Assembly (NCBI RefSeq): GCF_051900425.1
Contig: NZ_JBHZGK010000013.1
Location: 1-64,000, forward strand
Length of the DNA stretch: 64,000 nt
Direction: 5' to 3'
Origin: Frateuria_A sp051900425
GTDB taxonomy: Bacteria > Pseudomonadota > Gammaproteobacteria > Xanthomonadales > Rhodanobacteraceae
Below the pieces are notes generated by a model, which searched no databases, had not been told where the DNA came from, and worked only from the letters and a program-made list of their open reading frames with translations. Position numbers and translations under genes: made by a program. Shown piece by piece: positions 54,019 through 63,700 of this stretch (positions are counted from its first letter, which is position 1; each line of letters opens with the position of its first letter).

Positions 54019-54368
54019 AGCTTGTCGCGCACAGGTGCGCTTCGTTGCTTCTCTTCCGCACGCAGTCGCGCAGGGTCGACCTTGGTCGACCGCGCCTTTT
54101 CCCAGTGCCGCTGACAGGTTGAAGCCGACCGTGCGGAAAGCGTGCCCGCATGCGCGGCGTTCGCCGCGGGATGCCTTGCGCGCGTCTGCTATCCTGCGCG
54201 GCCGATTGCGCGGCCGCGCAACAGTGCGAGAGTTTCCGCCAGTGTAAGTCGCCTTCGCTACAGCACGTTTCCTCCCGCGCGCGGCCTCCGTCGCCGTGCT
54301 CCCCGTCTTCCAATGAACGCTCCTCTGCAGCTTGCAGAGGCGTGATCCGTTGCTGTCGAAGGTCCCCG
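54019..54368. other. leader region of the SulP gene with a degenerate REP and a hairpin
   Basis: 350 bases. A degenerate inverted REP lies at 54024-54044. A hairpin CCTCTGCA/TGCAGAGG (54322-54340, loop GCT) stands 28 bases before the SulP start. The in-frame codons upstream of 54369 carry no motif, so they are treated as leader rather than coding. Confidence 0.5.
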
Positions 54369-55874
54369 ATGAAGCTCTCCCCGACCCTGGCCAGGAACAA
54401 CATCCTGTCCGGCCTCACTGTCGCGTTCGCCCTGGTCCCCGAGGCGATCGCCTTCGCCGTGATTGCCCACGTCAATCCACTCACCGGCTTGTATGCCGCT
54501 TTCATGATGTGCCTTATCACCGCGATGCTGGGCGGCCGTCCCGGCATGATTTCGGGTGCCACCGGGGCGATCGCCGTGGTGATCGTGGCGTTGGTGGTGT
54601 TGCAGCACGGCGTGCAATACCTGTTCGCAGCGGTCGTCCTGATGGGCCTGCTGCAATTGCTGTTCGGCGCCTTGCGGCTGGGCAAGTTCATCCGCATGGT
54701 GCCCCACCCGGTGATGCTGGGTTTCGTCAACGGCCTGGCGATCGTGATCTTCCTGGCCCAGCTGCCACACTTCCAGCAGCATGGGGAATGGGTCAGGGGG
54801 CAGGCGCTGTGGACCATGCTCGGGCTGGTCGCCCTGGCGATGGCGATCATTTACCTGCTGCCGCGCCTGACCCGTACCGTGCCTTCGGCGCTGGTGGCGA
54901 TCGTGGCAGTCGCGCTGCTGACGAACCTTGCCGGCATCCAGAAGCGTACGGTCGGCGACCTGGCTTCTATCAAGGGTGGCCTGCCCAGTTTCCATCTGCC
55001 CGACGTGCCGTGGAACCTGGACACCCTGCGCACCGTGTTCCCGTATGCGCTGATCATGGCCACGGTGGGGCTGATCGAGTCGCTGCTCACGCTCAACCTG
55101 ATCGATGAAATGACCGACACGCGCGGCAAGCCCAACCGGGAATGCCTCGCGCAGGGCACCGCCAACGTGGTCACCGGGCTGTTCGGCGGCATGGGCGGTT
55201 GCGCCATGATCGGACAGAGCATGATCAACGTCGGCGCCGGCGCCACCCATCGCCTGTCCGGCATCGTGGCGGGGCTGGGGTTGCTCAGCTTCATCCTGTT
55301 CGGTTCGAGCCTGATCGAACGCATTCCGCTGGCTGCGCTGATCGGCGTGATGTTCGTGGTGTCGGCCAAGACGTTCGAGTGGGGCAGCGTGCGCGTGCTG
55401 GGCAAGGTGCCGCGGGCCGATGCGCTGGTGATCGTGGCGGTCACGGTGGTGACCATCTTCACCGACCTGGCGGTCGCCGTGGTACTGGGAGTGGTGATCT
55501 CCGCGCTGGTGTTCGCCTGGCAGCATGCCAGTCAGATTTCCGTACGAACCCGGTTGGAGGCCGACGACAGCAAGGTCTACGAGCTGGAGGGAACGCTGTT
55601 CTTCGCCTCGGCCAAGAACTTCCAGAATCTGTTTTCGCCAAAGGACGATCCCGCGGAGGTCGTCGTGGAATTCGGCCGCGGCAAGGTGATGGACCATTCG
55701 GCCATCGAGGCAATCGATGCGCTGGCCGAGCGCTATCAGAAGCTCGGCAAGCGCTTGCACCTGCGGCACCTGAGCACCGACTGCGCCGAATTGCTGCACA
55801 AGGCCGGCAGCATGGTCGAGGTCGATCCGGCCAGGGATCCGCATTACCACCTGGCCGACGACCGCCTGGGGTGA
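54369..55874 (+). CDS. SulP-family inorganic anion transporter with STAS domain
   Basis: 501 residues. About 11-12 membrane segments follow MKLSPTLARNNILSGLTVAFALVPEAIAFAVIAHVNPLTGLYAAFM, the typical SulP N-terminus. NRECLAQGTANVVTGLFGGMGGCAMIGQSMINV is the family core. The C-terminal STAS domain (about 405-501, YELEGTLFFASAKNFQNLF...DHSAIEAIDALAERYQKLG) regulates transport. The substrate (sulfate, bicarbonate or other anion) is not predictable. The start at 54369 is chosen as the residue just before the first helix. Confidence 0.93.
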   Translation: MKLSPTLARNNILSGLTVAFALVPEAIAFAVIAHVNPLTGLYAAFMMCLITAMLGGRPGMISGATGAIAVVIVALVVLQHGVQYLFAAVVLMGLLQLLFGALRLGKFIRMVPHPVMLGFVNGLAIVIFLAQLPHFQQHGEWVRGQALWTMLGLVALAMAIIYLLPRLTRTVPSALVAIVAVALLTNLAGIQKRTVGDLASIKGGLPSFHLPDVPWNLDTLRTVFPYALIMATVGLIESLLTLNLIDEMTDTRGKPNRECLAQGTANVVTGLFGGMGGCAMIGQSMINVGAGATHRLSGIVAGLGLLSFILFGSSLIERIPLAALIGVMFVVSAKTFEWGSVRVLGKVPRADALVIVAVTVVTIFTDLAVAVVLGVVISALVFAWQHASQISVRTRLEADDSKVYELEGTLFFASAKNFQNLFSPKDDPAEVVVEFGRGKVMDHSAIEAIDALAERYQKLGKRLHLRHLSTDCAELLHKAGSMVEVDPARDPHYHLADDRLG

Positions 55875-55939
55875 GCGGGTCTTGGCCGGTCGTCCTGCTC
55901 TCCCGCGGTGAGGAGGGCGGTGGCTGGGACCCATCGCCG

Positions 55940-55969
55940 AAAAAAAAGCGGAGCCGTGGCTCCGCTTTT
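55940..55969. terminator. bidirectional terminator between SulP and sodB
   Basis: AAAAGCGGAGCC/GGCTCCGCTTTT (55944-55955 with 55958-55969) has A-rich and T-rich flanks, so it can end both the SulP transcript on the plus strand and the sodB transcript on the minus strand. Confidence 0.9.
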
Positions 55970-55971
55970 GG

Positions 55972-56550
55972 TCAGGCCATGTTGCTGGCGGCAAATTCCC
56001 AGTTCACCACGTTCCAGAAGTTCTCGAGGTACTTCGGACGGGCGTTGCGGTAGTCGATGTAATAGGCGTGTTCCCACACGTCGCAGGTGAACAGCGGCTT
56101 GTCGCTGCCGGTGATGGGCGTGCCCGCGTTGGACGTGTTGACGATGCCGAGCGAACCGTCCGGACGCTGCACCAGCCAGGTCCAGCCCGAGCCGAAGTTG
56201 CCCGCACCCATCTTGGCGAACTCTTCCTTGAACTTCTCGACCGAGCCGAACGCCTTGTTGATCGCGTCGGCCAGCTTGCCGGTCGGCTCGCCGCCACCGT
56301 TGGGCTTCATCGAATTCCAGTAGAAGGTGTGGTTCCAGGTCTGCGCCGCGTTGTTGAACACGCCGCCGGAAGACTTGCGGACGATTTCCTCAAGTTCCAT
56401 CCCCTCGAACTCGGTGCCGGCGATCAGCTTGTTGAGGTTGGTCACGTAAGCGGCGTGGTGCTTGTCGTGATGGAACTCCAGCGTCTCGGCGGAGATGTGC
56501 GGCTCCAGCGCATTCTTTTCGTACGGAAGGGGGGGAAGTTCGATCGCCAT
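55972..56550 (-). CDS. sodB: superoxide dismutase, iron type
   Basis: 192-residue cytosolic enzyme that dismutates superoxide. Metal ligands are in HISAETLEFHHDKHHAAYV (His27-type), NAAQTWNHTFYW (His), and DVWEHAYYIDYRNARPKY (Asp and His). AAQTWNHTFYW with Gln in the second shell and the C-terminal sequence fit Fe-SodB rather than MnSOD. The length is normal. GGAG precedes the start. It shares a bidirectional terminator with SulP and lies opposite grxD. Confidence 0.96.
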   Translation of the reverse strand: MAIELPPLPYEKNALEPHISAETLEFHHDKHHAAYVTNLNKLIAGTEFEGMELEEIVRKSSGGVFNNAAQTWNHTFYWNSMKPNGGGEPTGKLADAINKAFGSVEKFKEEFAKMGAGNFGSGWTWLVQRPDGSLGIVNTSNAGTPITGSDKPLFTCDVWEHAYYIDYRNARPKYLENFWNVVNWEFAASNMA

Positions 56551-56663
56551 GAGGGACTCCTTGGGCTTGCGGCTAAGGGGAAGCCGGGCGGGCCTGCCGG
56601 GTGGCGGGCCATGCGCGGCTGATACACTTGTGGTCCTGCACGCATTGTAGAACCCCGAAAGCT

Positions 56664-56990
56664 ATGGACGTTAACGAGCGAATCAAGGCGGTGCTCGCCG
56701 GGCACCCCATGGTGCTTTTCATGAAGGGCACGCCGCAGTTCCCGATGTGCGGCTTCTCCGCCCGTGCCGCGCAGGCGCTGAAGGACTCGGGCGCAAGCTT
56801 CCATGCCGTCAACGTGCTGGCCGACCCGGAGGTGCGCGCGGCGCTGCCGCATTTCGCCAACTGGCCGACCTTCCCGCAGCTGTTCATCCAGGGCGAGCTG
56901 ATCGGCGGCTGCGACATCGTCGAGGATCTCAAATCCTCCGGGGAGCTCGCGCGCATGGCTCTCGACGTCAGCGGTGCGGTGCGCGCATGA
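56664..56990 (+). CDS. grxD: monothiol glutaredoxin Grx4
   Basis: 108-residue monothiol glutaredoxin. The CGFS active site is in PQFPMCGFSARAAQ (Cys about residue 29). It binds a [2Fe-2S] cluster with glutathione and takes part in iron-sulfur cluster delivery. WPTFPQLFIQGELIGGCDIVEDL is the conserved downstream half. The start at 56664 is family-typical. Its stop overlaps the next start (ATGA). Confidence 0.96.
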   Translation: MDVNERIKAVLAGHPMVLFMKGTPQFPMCGFSARAAQALKDSGASFHAVNVLADPEVRAALPHFANWPTFPQLFIQGELIGGCDIVEDLKSSGELARMALDVSGAVRA

Positions 56991-57754
56991 CGCTGCCGAT
57001 TGCCCATCTGCCGCGGGACATCGCGCCCGCAGCCGGCAGCCTGGCCGGCCGCGTGGTGCTGGTCACCGGCGCCTACGGCGGCCTCGGGCGCGCGGTGTCG
57101 CTGGCCGCGGCCCGTGCGGGCGCGACCGTGGTGATCACCGGCAAGCGCAAGCGCCAGCTCGAGCAGCTCTATGACCTGATCGTGGGCGAGCAACTGCCAG
57201 AGCCGGTGATCCATCCGCTGGATATGGAGGCGGCCACGCCGCGAGACTACGAAGCGCTGGCCGACGGCCTCGAGCGTGACCTGGGCCGTCTCGACGGCAT
57301 CGTGCACTGCGCGGCCAGCTTCGGTGGCCTGACGCCGGTCGGGATGCACAAGCCGGACGAGTGGTTGCGCACGATGCACATCAACGTGTCCGCGCCATTT
57401 GCCCTGACCCAGGCGTGCCTGCCGCTGCTGGCCAAAGCGCCGGATGCGTCGGTGGTATTCGTGCTGGACAACCCGGACCTGGTCAATCGCGCGCACTGGG
57501 GCGCCTACGGCGTATCCAAGGCGGCGCTGGAGCGCTTCGTCGAGATCCTGCACCAGGAGACCGACAGCACCGCCATCCGCACGCATGCGTTGCTGCCGGC
57601 GCCGATGCGCACGGCGTTGCGGCACCTGGCGTATTTCGGCGAAGACCCGAATACCCAGCCGCTGCCCGACGCTGCGGCCCAGGCCGCGGTGTGGCTGCTC
57701 GGGCCCCACGGTGCGGCGGCGCGCGGCGCGATGCTGGACCTGCGTCGCGCCTGA
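56987..57754 (+). CDS. short-chain dehydrogenase/reductase (YciK-like)
   Basis: 255 residues. The NAD(P)-binding Rossmann motif VVLVTGAYGGLGRAVSLAAAR, the KRKR stretch after strand 2, NVSAPFALTQA, and the catalytic YGVSK are present. The catalytic serine expected 13 residues before Tyr is replaced by Asp (VFVLDNPDLVNRAHWGAYGVSKAAL), so activity may be altered or lost. The sequence resembles E. coli YciK in the GAYG..K region. It overlaps grxD by four bases and is its probable operon partner. Confidence 0.85.
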   Translation: MTLPIAHLPRDIAPAAGSLAGRVVLVTGAYGGLGRAVSLAAARAGATVVITGKRKRQLEQLYDLIVGEQLPEPVIHPLDMEAATPRDYEALADGLERDLGRLDGIVHCAASFGGLTPVGMHKPDEWLRTMHINVSAPFALTQACLPLLAKAPDASVVFVLDNPDLVNRAHWGAYGVSKAALERFVEILHQETDSTAIRTHALLPAPMRTALRHLAYFGEDPNTQPLPDAAAQAAVWLLGPHGAAARGAMLDLRRA

Positions 57755-57786
57755 TCGCGGGCTTTCGGCGCGACATCCATCCCTGC

Positions 57787-57816
57787 CGAAGCCCTCCCTC
57801 TGAAGGGAAGGGCTTC
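57787..57816. other. hairpin after the SDR gene
   Basis: GAAGCCCTCCCT pairs with AGGGAAGGGCTTC with one bulge. No T tract follows, so it is weak as a terminator. It is similar in sequence style to the CCCTCTCCC-type repeats elsewhere. Confidence 0.35.
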
Positions 57817-57976
57817 AAAACAGCGCACGCCACGCTGCCTCCCCTTCAAGGGGCAGGCCGGGAATGGGCTTTCCACACCGCCATCCACGGCCATCGACCG
57901 CCACAACCCTCGTGCACCGCCGCCATGAGTCCCCGCATGGCATCCTGTCCCCGATCACCACCCGAAGGAGCCCTCC

Positions 57977-58585
57977 ATGGAAACGCAGATGACCACCCTC
58001 TCGGCGGGCATCCTGCTGTTCCTGATCATGGATCCGCTCGGCAACGTGCCGTTCTTCCTGAGCCTGCTCAAGCACGTGCCGCCCAAGCGACGGCGCGTGG
58101 TGATGATCCGCGAACTGCTGATCGCGCTGGGCGTGCTGCTGGGTTTCCTGATCGGCGGCCAGCACATCCTCAAGCTGCTGCAGTTGCGCCAGGAGTCGAT
58201 CAGCATCGCTGGCGGCATCGTGCTGTTCCTGATCGGCATCCGCATGGTGTTCCCGCCGCCGGAAGGGGGCATCTTCGGCAAGCCGGGCGAGGGAGAGCCC
58301 TTCATCGTGCCGATGGCGATCCCCGGCGTCGCCGGCCCTTCGGCAATGGCCGCGCTGCTGCTGTTGACCAACACCTCGCCGGGCCGCACGGCCGACTGGG
58401 CGACCGCGCTGCTTTTAGCGTGGCTGGCGACCTCGGCGATCCTGCTGTCCTCCACCTACCTGTTCCGTTGGCTCGGCGAGAGCGTGCTGACTGCGCTCGA
58501 GCGCGTCATGGGCATGCTGCTGATCGCGCTTTCGGTACAGATGTTCATGGGCGGTGTGGCGGCCTTCCTGCACATGCAGGTGTGA
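57977..58585 (+). CDS. MarC-family membrane protein (YhgN-like)
   Basis: 202 residues with six hydrophobic segments. SAGILLFLIMDPLGNVPFFLSLLKHVPPKRRRVVMIRELLIAL is the MarC signature near the N-terminus. The second half repeats it (VPMAIPGVAGPSAMAALLLLT). The transport role is unproven, and the name reflects genomic neighbours in E. coli only. The start at 57977 follows GAAGGAG 8 bases upstream. Confidence 0.92.
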   Translation: METQMTTLSAGILLFLIMDPLGNVPFFLSLLKHVPPKRRRVVMIRELLIALGVLLGFLIGGQHILKLLQLRQESISIAGGIVLFLIGIRMVFPPPEGGIFGKPGEGEPFIVPMAIPGVAGPSAMAALLLLTNTSPGRTADWATALLLAWLATSAILLSSTYLFRWLGESVLTALERVMGMLLIALSVQMFMGGVAAFLHMQV

Positions 58586-58789
58586 CGCGCGCTGCTTTCG
58601 CCGGGTGGGTTTGCAGCCCGGTCCTCCGGAAGACCCAAAGAGCGTCGGCGGGCTGAAGCGCGCCCTGCGGACGTCCGCGATACTTCGAACCGTGCGCATG
58701 CGCATGTTTGTGCGTCAGCGACGCTCGGACGCCGTCGTGCTGCTGTCATAATCGGCGCCCAGCATGGGCGAAACACCAGGAGAGCGGTC

Positions 58790-60508
58790 ATGCTCAGCGT
58801 CGAACGGAACCTAGTCGAACGCCTGCCCTGGCTGGCGCAGCATCCGCGGCTCCGCCGACCCGTGGCGGGTTTGCTCGGGCGCCTGGCCGACGAGGCCGGT
58901 TTCAACCGCGTGCTCGACGCCGTGGGCAAGGTCGAAGGTTTCGATTTCGTCGAGCGTGCGCTGGATGTGCTCGGCGCGAGCTATCACGTCAGCCCGCGCG
59001 AGCGCGAGCACATCCCGACCGAGGGGGCCGTGCTGGTGGTTGCCAACCATCCGCTGGGCATGGTCGATGCGCTGGCGCTGCTGCAACTGGTCGGCTCGGT
59101 GCGTCCGGACGTGCGGATCCTGGGCAACGACTGGCTCGCCGCGATCGAGCCGCTGCGCAGGCTGCTGCTTGCGGTGGACGTGTTCGGCAAGGGCGCGGCC
59201 TCCCGGCTGCGCGGTGTCTATCGCGCGCTGGAGCAGGGCACTGCGCTGATCGTGTTTCCGGCCGGCGAGGTCTCGCGCATGGGGCCGGGCGGCGTGCGCG
59301 ACGGCAAGTGGTCCGATGGCTTCGCGCGGCTGGCCAGGCACAGCGGTGCGCCGGTGTTGCCGGTACACGTGGCGGCACGCAATTCGGCCGCGTTCTACGG
59401 GCTGTCCATGCTGGCCAAACCGCTCAGCACGGCGATGCTGCCGCGCGAAGCGGTGGCGCCGGTCAAGCGCCGGATCGGCCTCAGCGTCGGCGCGCTGATC
59501 AGTGCGCAAGAGCTGTTCGAGCGCAGCGGGGATTCGCCCGAACAGGCCGCCCGGCTGATGCGCCGCCACGTCTATCGCGTCGGCCGCCGGCGCGGGCTGA
59601 TCTTCGGCGGCCAGGTGCCGCTGGCCCATCCGGAGCCGGCCGAGCGGGTGGCCGCGGAGCTGCAGGCGCAGGGCGAGAAGCTGGCCGAACTCAGCGACGG
59701 CAAGCAGGCCTGGCTGTTCAAGGGCGCTGCCGACAGCGCAGTGCTGCGCGAGATCGGGCGCCTGCGCGAACTGACCTTCCGCAAGGTCGGCGAGGGCACC
59801 AACGCGCGGCGCGACCTGGACGCGTTCGATCCGCACTACGAGCACCTGCTGCTGTGGGATGCGGCGGCGCTGCGCATCGTCGGCTCCTACCGCTTCGGCC
59901 ACGGGGGCCGCCTGATCGCCGAGCGTGGCCTGGGCGGGCTCTACACCGCGAGCCTGTTCAACTATTCGCCGGCGCTGGAGTCGCGCCTGGCGCAGGGACT
60001 GGAGCTCGGCCGCAGCTTCATCGCACCCGCGTACTGGCGCTCGCGCGCGCTGGACCAGTTGTGGCAGGGCATCGGCCTGTACCTGCAGCGACATCCCGAA
60101 CTGCGTTACCTGTTCGGCCCGGTAAGCATGTCGGTCAACCTGCCGCGCGAGGCGCGCGAGTGGATCGCTGCCGCGCACCAGCACTATTTCGGTACGCCGG
60201 GGCTGGCCTCCGCACGGCAGCCGTTCGTGATCTCGCCCGGTGTGGTCGGGCTGGTGCGCCGGGCGCTCGAAGGGCTGGATGCCCAGGCCGGGCTGGGCAA
60301 GCTCAAGCACCACCTGGACGCGCTGGGCGTGAGCCTGCCGGTGCTCTATCGCCAGTACGTGGACCTGGTCGAGCCCGAAGGCGTGCAGTTCCTGGATTTC
60401 GGCGAAGACCCCGGCTTTTCCGGCTGCGTCGACGGCCTGGTGATGCTCGACCTGGCCAACCTCAAGCCCGCCAAGCGGGCGCGCTACCTCGGCAAGGCCG
60501 GCGGCTGA
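58790..60508 (+). CDS. olsF: OlsF-like bifunctional ornithine-lipid acyltransferase
   Basis: 572 residues combining two acyltransferases. N-terminal half: a PlsC/LPLAT domain with NHPLGMVDALALL (NHxxxxD, about 85-97) and VFPAGEVSRMG, the lyso-lipid O-acyltransferase (OlsA-like). C-terminal half (about 300-572): an OlsB/GNAT-like N-acyltransferase domain with LRELTFRKVGEGTNARRDLDAFDPHYEHLLLWD, ELGRSFIAPAYWRSRALDQLWQGIGLYL and LFGPVSMS. Such fusions make ornithine lipid from ornithine and two acyl chains (3-hydroxyacyl-ACP and acyl-ACP). Phosphorus-free lipids of this type are made under phosphate limitation. An ATG at 58790 with GGAGAG 6 bases upstream. Confidence 0.85.
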   Translation: MLSVERNLVERLPWLAQHPRLRRPVAGLLGRLADEAGFNRVLDAVGKVEGFDFVERALDVLGASYHVSPREREHIPTEGAVLVVANHPLGMVDALALLQLVGSVRPDVRILGNDWLAAIEPLRRLLLAVDVFGKGAASRLRGVYRALEQGTALIVFPAGEVSRMGPGGVRDGKWSDGFARLARHSGAPVLPVHVAARNSAAFYGLSMLAKPLSTAMLPREAVAPVKRRIGLSVGALISAQELFERSGDSPEQAARLMRRHVYRVGRRRGLIFGGQVPLAHPEPAERVAAELQAQGEKLAELSDGKQAWLFKGAADSAVLREIGRLRELTFRKVGEGTNARRDLDAFDPHYEHLLLWDAAALRIVGSYRFGHGGRLIAERGLGGLYTASLFNYSPALESRLAQGLELGRSFIAPAYWRSRALDQLWQGIGLYLQRHPELRYLFGPVSMSVNLPREAREWIAAAHQHYFGTPGLASARQPFVISPGVVGLVRRALEGLDAQAGLGKLKHHLDALGVSLPVLYRQYVDLVEPEGVQFLDFGEDPGFSGCVDGLVMLDLANLKPAKRARYLGKAGG

Positions 60509-60559
60509 ACCTCCCTCACGAAAAGGGGTGATTCGGTCTCGGTCTTGTCATAAACTATC

Positions 60560-60575
60560 GTTAAGTTTGCTTAAC
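60560..60575. promoter_or_regulatory. operator-like dyad upstream of the TonB-dependent receptor
   Basis: The perfect inverted repeat GTTAAG-TTTG-CTTAAC lies in the AT-rich part of the 235-bp leader, 169 bases before the start codon. It could bind a helix-turn-helix regulator; which one is unknown. Confidence 0.45.
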
Positions 60576-60743
60576 AACTGGTCGGTAGATGGGGTGGCCC
60601 CATCGCTGCTGGACGATAGCTGCGCCAAGAAGTTAGGGGATACACAACCACGCGACGCATGCCTGGCCCAACGGCCCGGCATCGGCGTGTTTTTGTTCCG
60701 ACATCGAATTTTCCGTTGCAAACCAATACAGGTCGATATAACG

Positions 60744-63700
60744 ATGAACAGTCCAATTCGTGCCAAGGCCCTGCCGTTTGCCATCGCCACGCTGCTGGCG
60801 GTCGGTGCGGCGCCTGCCATCGCGCAGAACGTCACCTCCTCGGCCGTGGCCGGCCAGGTGGTCGACGCTTCGGGCCAGCCGGTCGCCAACGCCACCGTCA
60901 CGATCGTGCATGAGCCTTCGGGCACCACCAAGGTGGTGACCACCGACGCTTCCGGCCGCTACACCGCGCAGGGCCTGCGCGTGGGTGGTCCGTTCGACAT
61001 CACCGCGGCCAAGTCGGGGCTGACCCAGGGCGAGCAGGACAACGTCTACCTGCAGCTGGGCCAGACCTCCGCGGTCAACCTGAAGATGGCCGCCGTCGAA
61101 GCGCAGAACCTCGGCGGCGTGACCGTCACCGCCTCCGCGCTGATGCAGACCTTCACGCCGGACAACAAGGGCCTGTCGACCAACGTGTCCGGCCGCCAGC
61201 TCGAGAGCACCCCGCAGGGCAACCGGTCGATCGACGACATCGCGCGCCTCGATCCGCGCATCAACGTCACCGACCAGGGCGACGGCTCGATCTCGGTCGC
61301 CGGCCTGCCGAACCGCTACAACAACATCAGCGTCGACGGCATCTCCCAGGGCGACCCCTTCGGCCTGAACGCCAATGGCCTGCCGTACCAGGGTTCGCCG
61401 ATCTCGGTCGACACCATCGCCGAGTACAACATCTCGACCGCCAACTTCGACGTGGTGTCCGACACCGTCGGCGCCGACGTCAATGCGGTCACCAAGTCGG
61501 GCACCAACGAGTTCCACGGCTCGGTCTACTACGCGTACCGCAACGCCAACAAGATGGTTGGCAACGCCGGCTGGCTGGACCACGACGAGCCGGGCTACGA
61601 GTACACCGGCTACGCCCGTGACTGGACCGGCGGCATCACGCTGGGCGGCCCGATCATCAAGGACAAGCTGTTCTTCTTCGTCTCGGCCGAGCAGGAAAAG
61701 ACCACCGGCATCGGCGCCGATTCGGCCAACGGCCTCGACGCCTCGCTGGGCAACGGTCCGTCGACCTCCAACAAGGTCTCCCCGGGCGACCTGCAGCGCG
61801 TGATCGACACCGCCAACGCGCTCGGCCTGCAGCCGGGTTCGTTCGGCGCGGGCGGCGTGACGCTGGAAGACAAGCGCTACCTGGCCAAGATCGACTGGAA
61901 CATCACCAACAACCACCGCGCCAGCCTGACCTACCAGTACACCAAGGAAACCCAGCCGATCGTGCAGGGCAACAGCTCGAACCAGATCGGTCTGAGCAGC
62001 TACTGGTACACCAAGGACAGCCTGACCAAGAACGCCGCGCTGCAGTTCTTCGACGACTGGACCGAGAACTTCTCGACCGAGGCGAAGATCAGCTACCAGT
62101 CGTTCGAGCAGCTGGCCGGCAACGCCATCAACCAGCCGCAGGTGAAGGTCTACCTCGATCCGTCGGGCTTCGGTCCGTCGATCAACCTCGGTGAGGACCA
62201 GTACCGCCACGAGAACGCGATCAGCACCAAGAAGTGGTCGGCGTTCCTGGCCGGCACGCTGTACCTGGGCGACCACACCCTCAAGGGCGGTATCGATTAC
62301 CAGCGCTCGAAGATCTACAACCTGTTCGGCCGCACCGAGCACGGCAACTACACGTTCTACGGCCTGGACAACTTCGCCGCCGGCAACTACGACTCGTACT
62401 TCCTGTACCAGCCGGCGGCTGGCTACACGCTGGACGACGTCGCCGCCAAGTGGACCTACACCCAGTACAGCCCGTTCCTGCAGGACACCTGGCAGGTCAA
62501 CGACAACCTGTCGCTGACCTACGGCGTGCGCATCGATATCCCGCAGGCCAACAAGGCCCCGCTGTACAACCCGGCCTTCGAGCAGGCGTTCGGCTACCCG
62601 AACAACACCAAGCTGGGCGCCAAGAACAAGGTCATCGAGCCCCGCCTGGCCTTCAACTATGCGTTCGACACCGAGCGCATGACGCAGCTGCGCGGCGGCT
62701 TCGGCCTGTTCCAGACCAGCCCGCCGACGGTGTGGATGACCAATCCGTACCAGAACAACGGCCTGACCGTGGCGAGCTACTCCTCGTTCGATCCGGCCGC
62801 GGCCGAGTTCAGCCCCGATCCGTACGCCCAGAACATCCCCACCGGCCCGCAGAACCAGCCGGCGATGGACGTCGACACGATCGATCCGAACTTCCGCCTG
62901 CCGAGCGTGTGGAAGACCACCCTGGCGTTCGATCGCGAGCTGCCGTGGTGGGGCATGATCGGTTCGGTTGAACTGCAGCACTTCAAGACCCGCAACGGCA
63001 TCTACTACCAGGCGATCAACATCGGTGCGCCGACCGGCGTGCTGCCGGATGGCCGCTTCCAGTACTGGGCGACCCCGGGCCAGTTCCCGAGCAGCCGCGA
63101 TGCCGCCGCCAATCGCAACATGGCCTTCGACAAGGCTTCGACGCTGCTGACCAACACCGACAAGGGCAAGTCCGACGCCCTGACCCTGGCCCTGTCCAAG
63201 CCGTTCTCCAACGACTGGGCCGGCAGCCTGGCCTTCACCCTGAGCCACGCCACCGAGGTGAACCCGGGCAACAGCTCGCAGGCTTCCTCGGGCTACGCCT
63301 ACGTGGTGCGCGAGAACGTCAACGACGAAGTGGCCGCCACCGCGGACCGCAACGTCGCCAAGACGATCAAGGCCTCGCTCACCTGGCAGCACGCCTTCTT
63401 CGGTGACTACAAGACCTCGGTGTCGGCGTTCTACAACGGCCACAGCGGCCTGCCGTACAGCTGGATCTTCTCCGGTGACGCCAACGGTGACGGCATCAGC
63501 TACGAGGACCCGGCCTACATCCCGACGCTGAACGACGCCAAGGTCAGCTACGGCGGCGCCTCCGCGCAGGTGATCCAGCAGTTCCAGGACTTCATCTCGA
63601 GCGACGAGTACCTCAACAGCCACCGCGGCCAGATCGCCTCGCGCAACGGTGCGCACTACGGTTGGGTCAACGAGCTCGACATGAGCTTCGCGCAGGAAGT

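Noticed and set aside
57787..57816. Hairpin after the SDR gene as a Rho-independent terminator
   Set aside because: The stem is followed by A residues on the plus strand and no T tract on either strand.
60633..63656. Minus-strand frame of about 1000 codons inside the TonB-dependent receptor gene
   Set aside because: The receptor has a complete domain order and signal peptide. The antisense frame is Val/Arg/Asp-rich without any motif.
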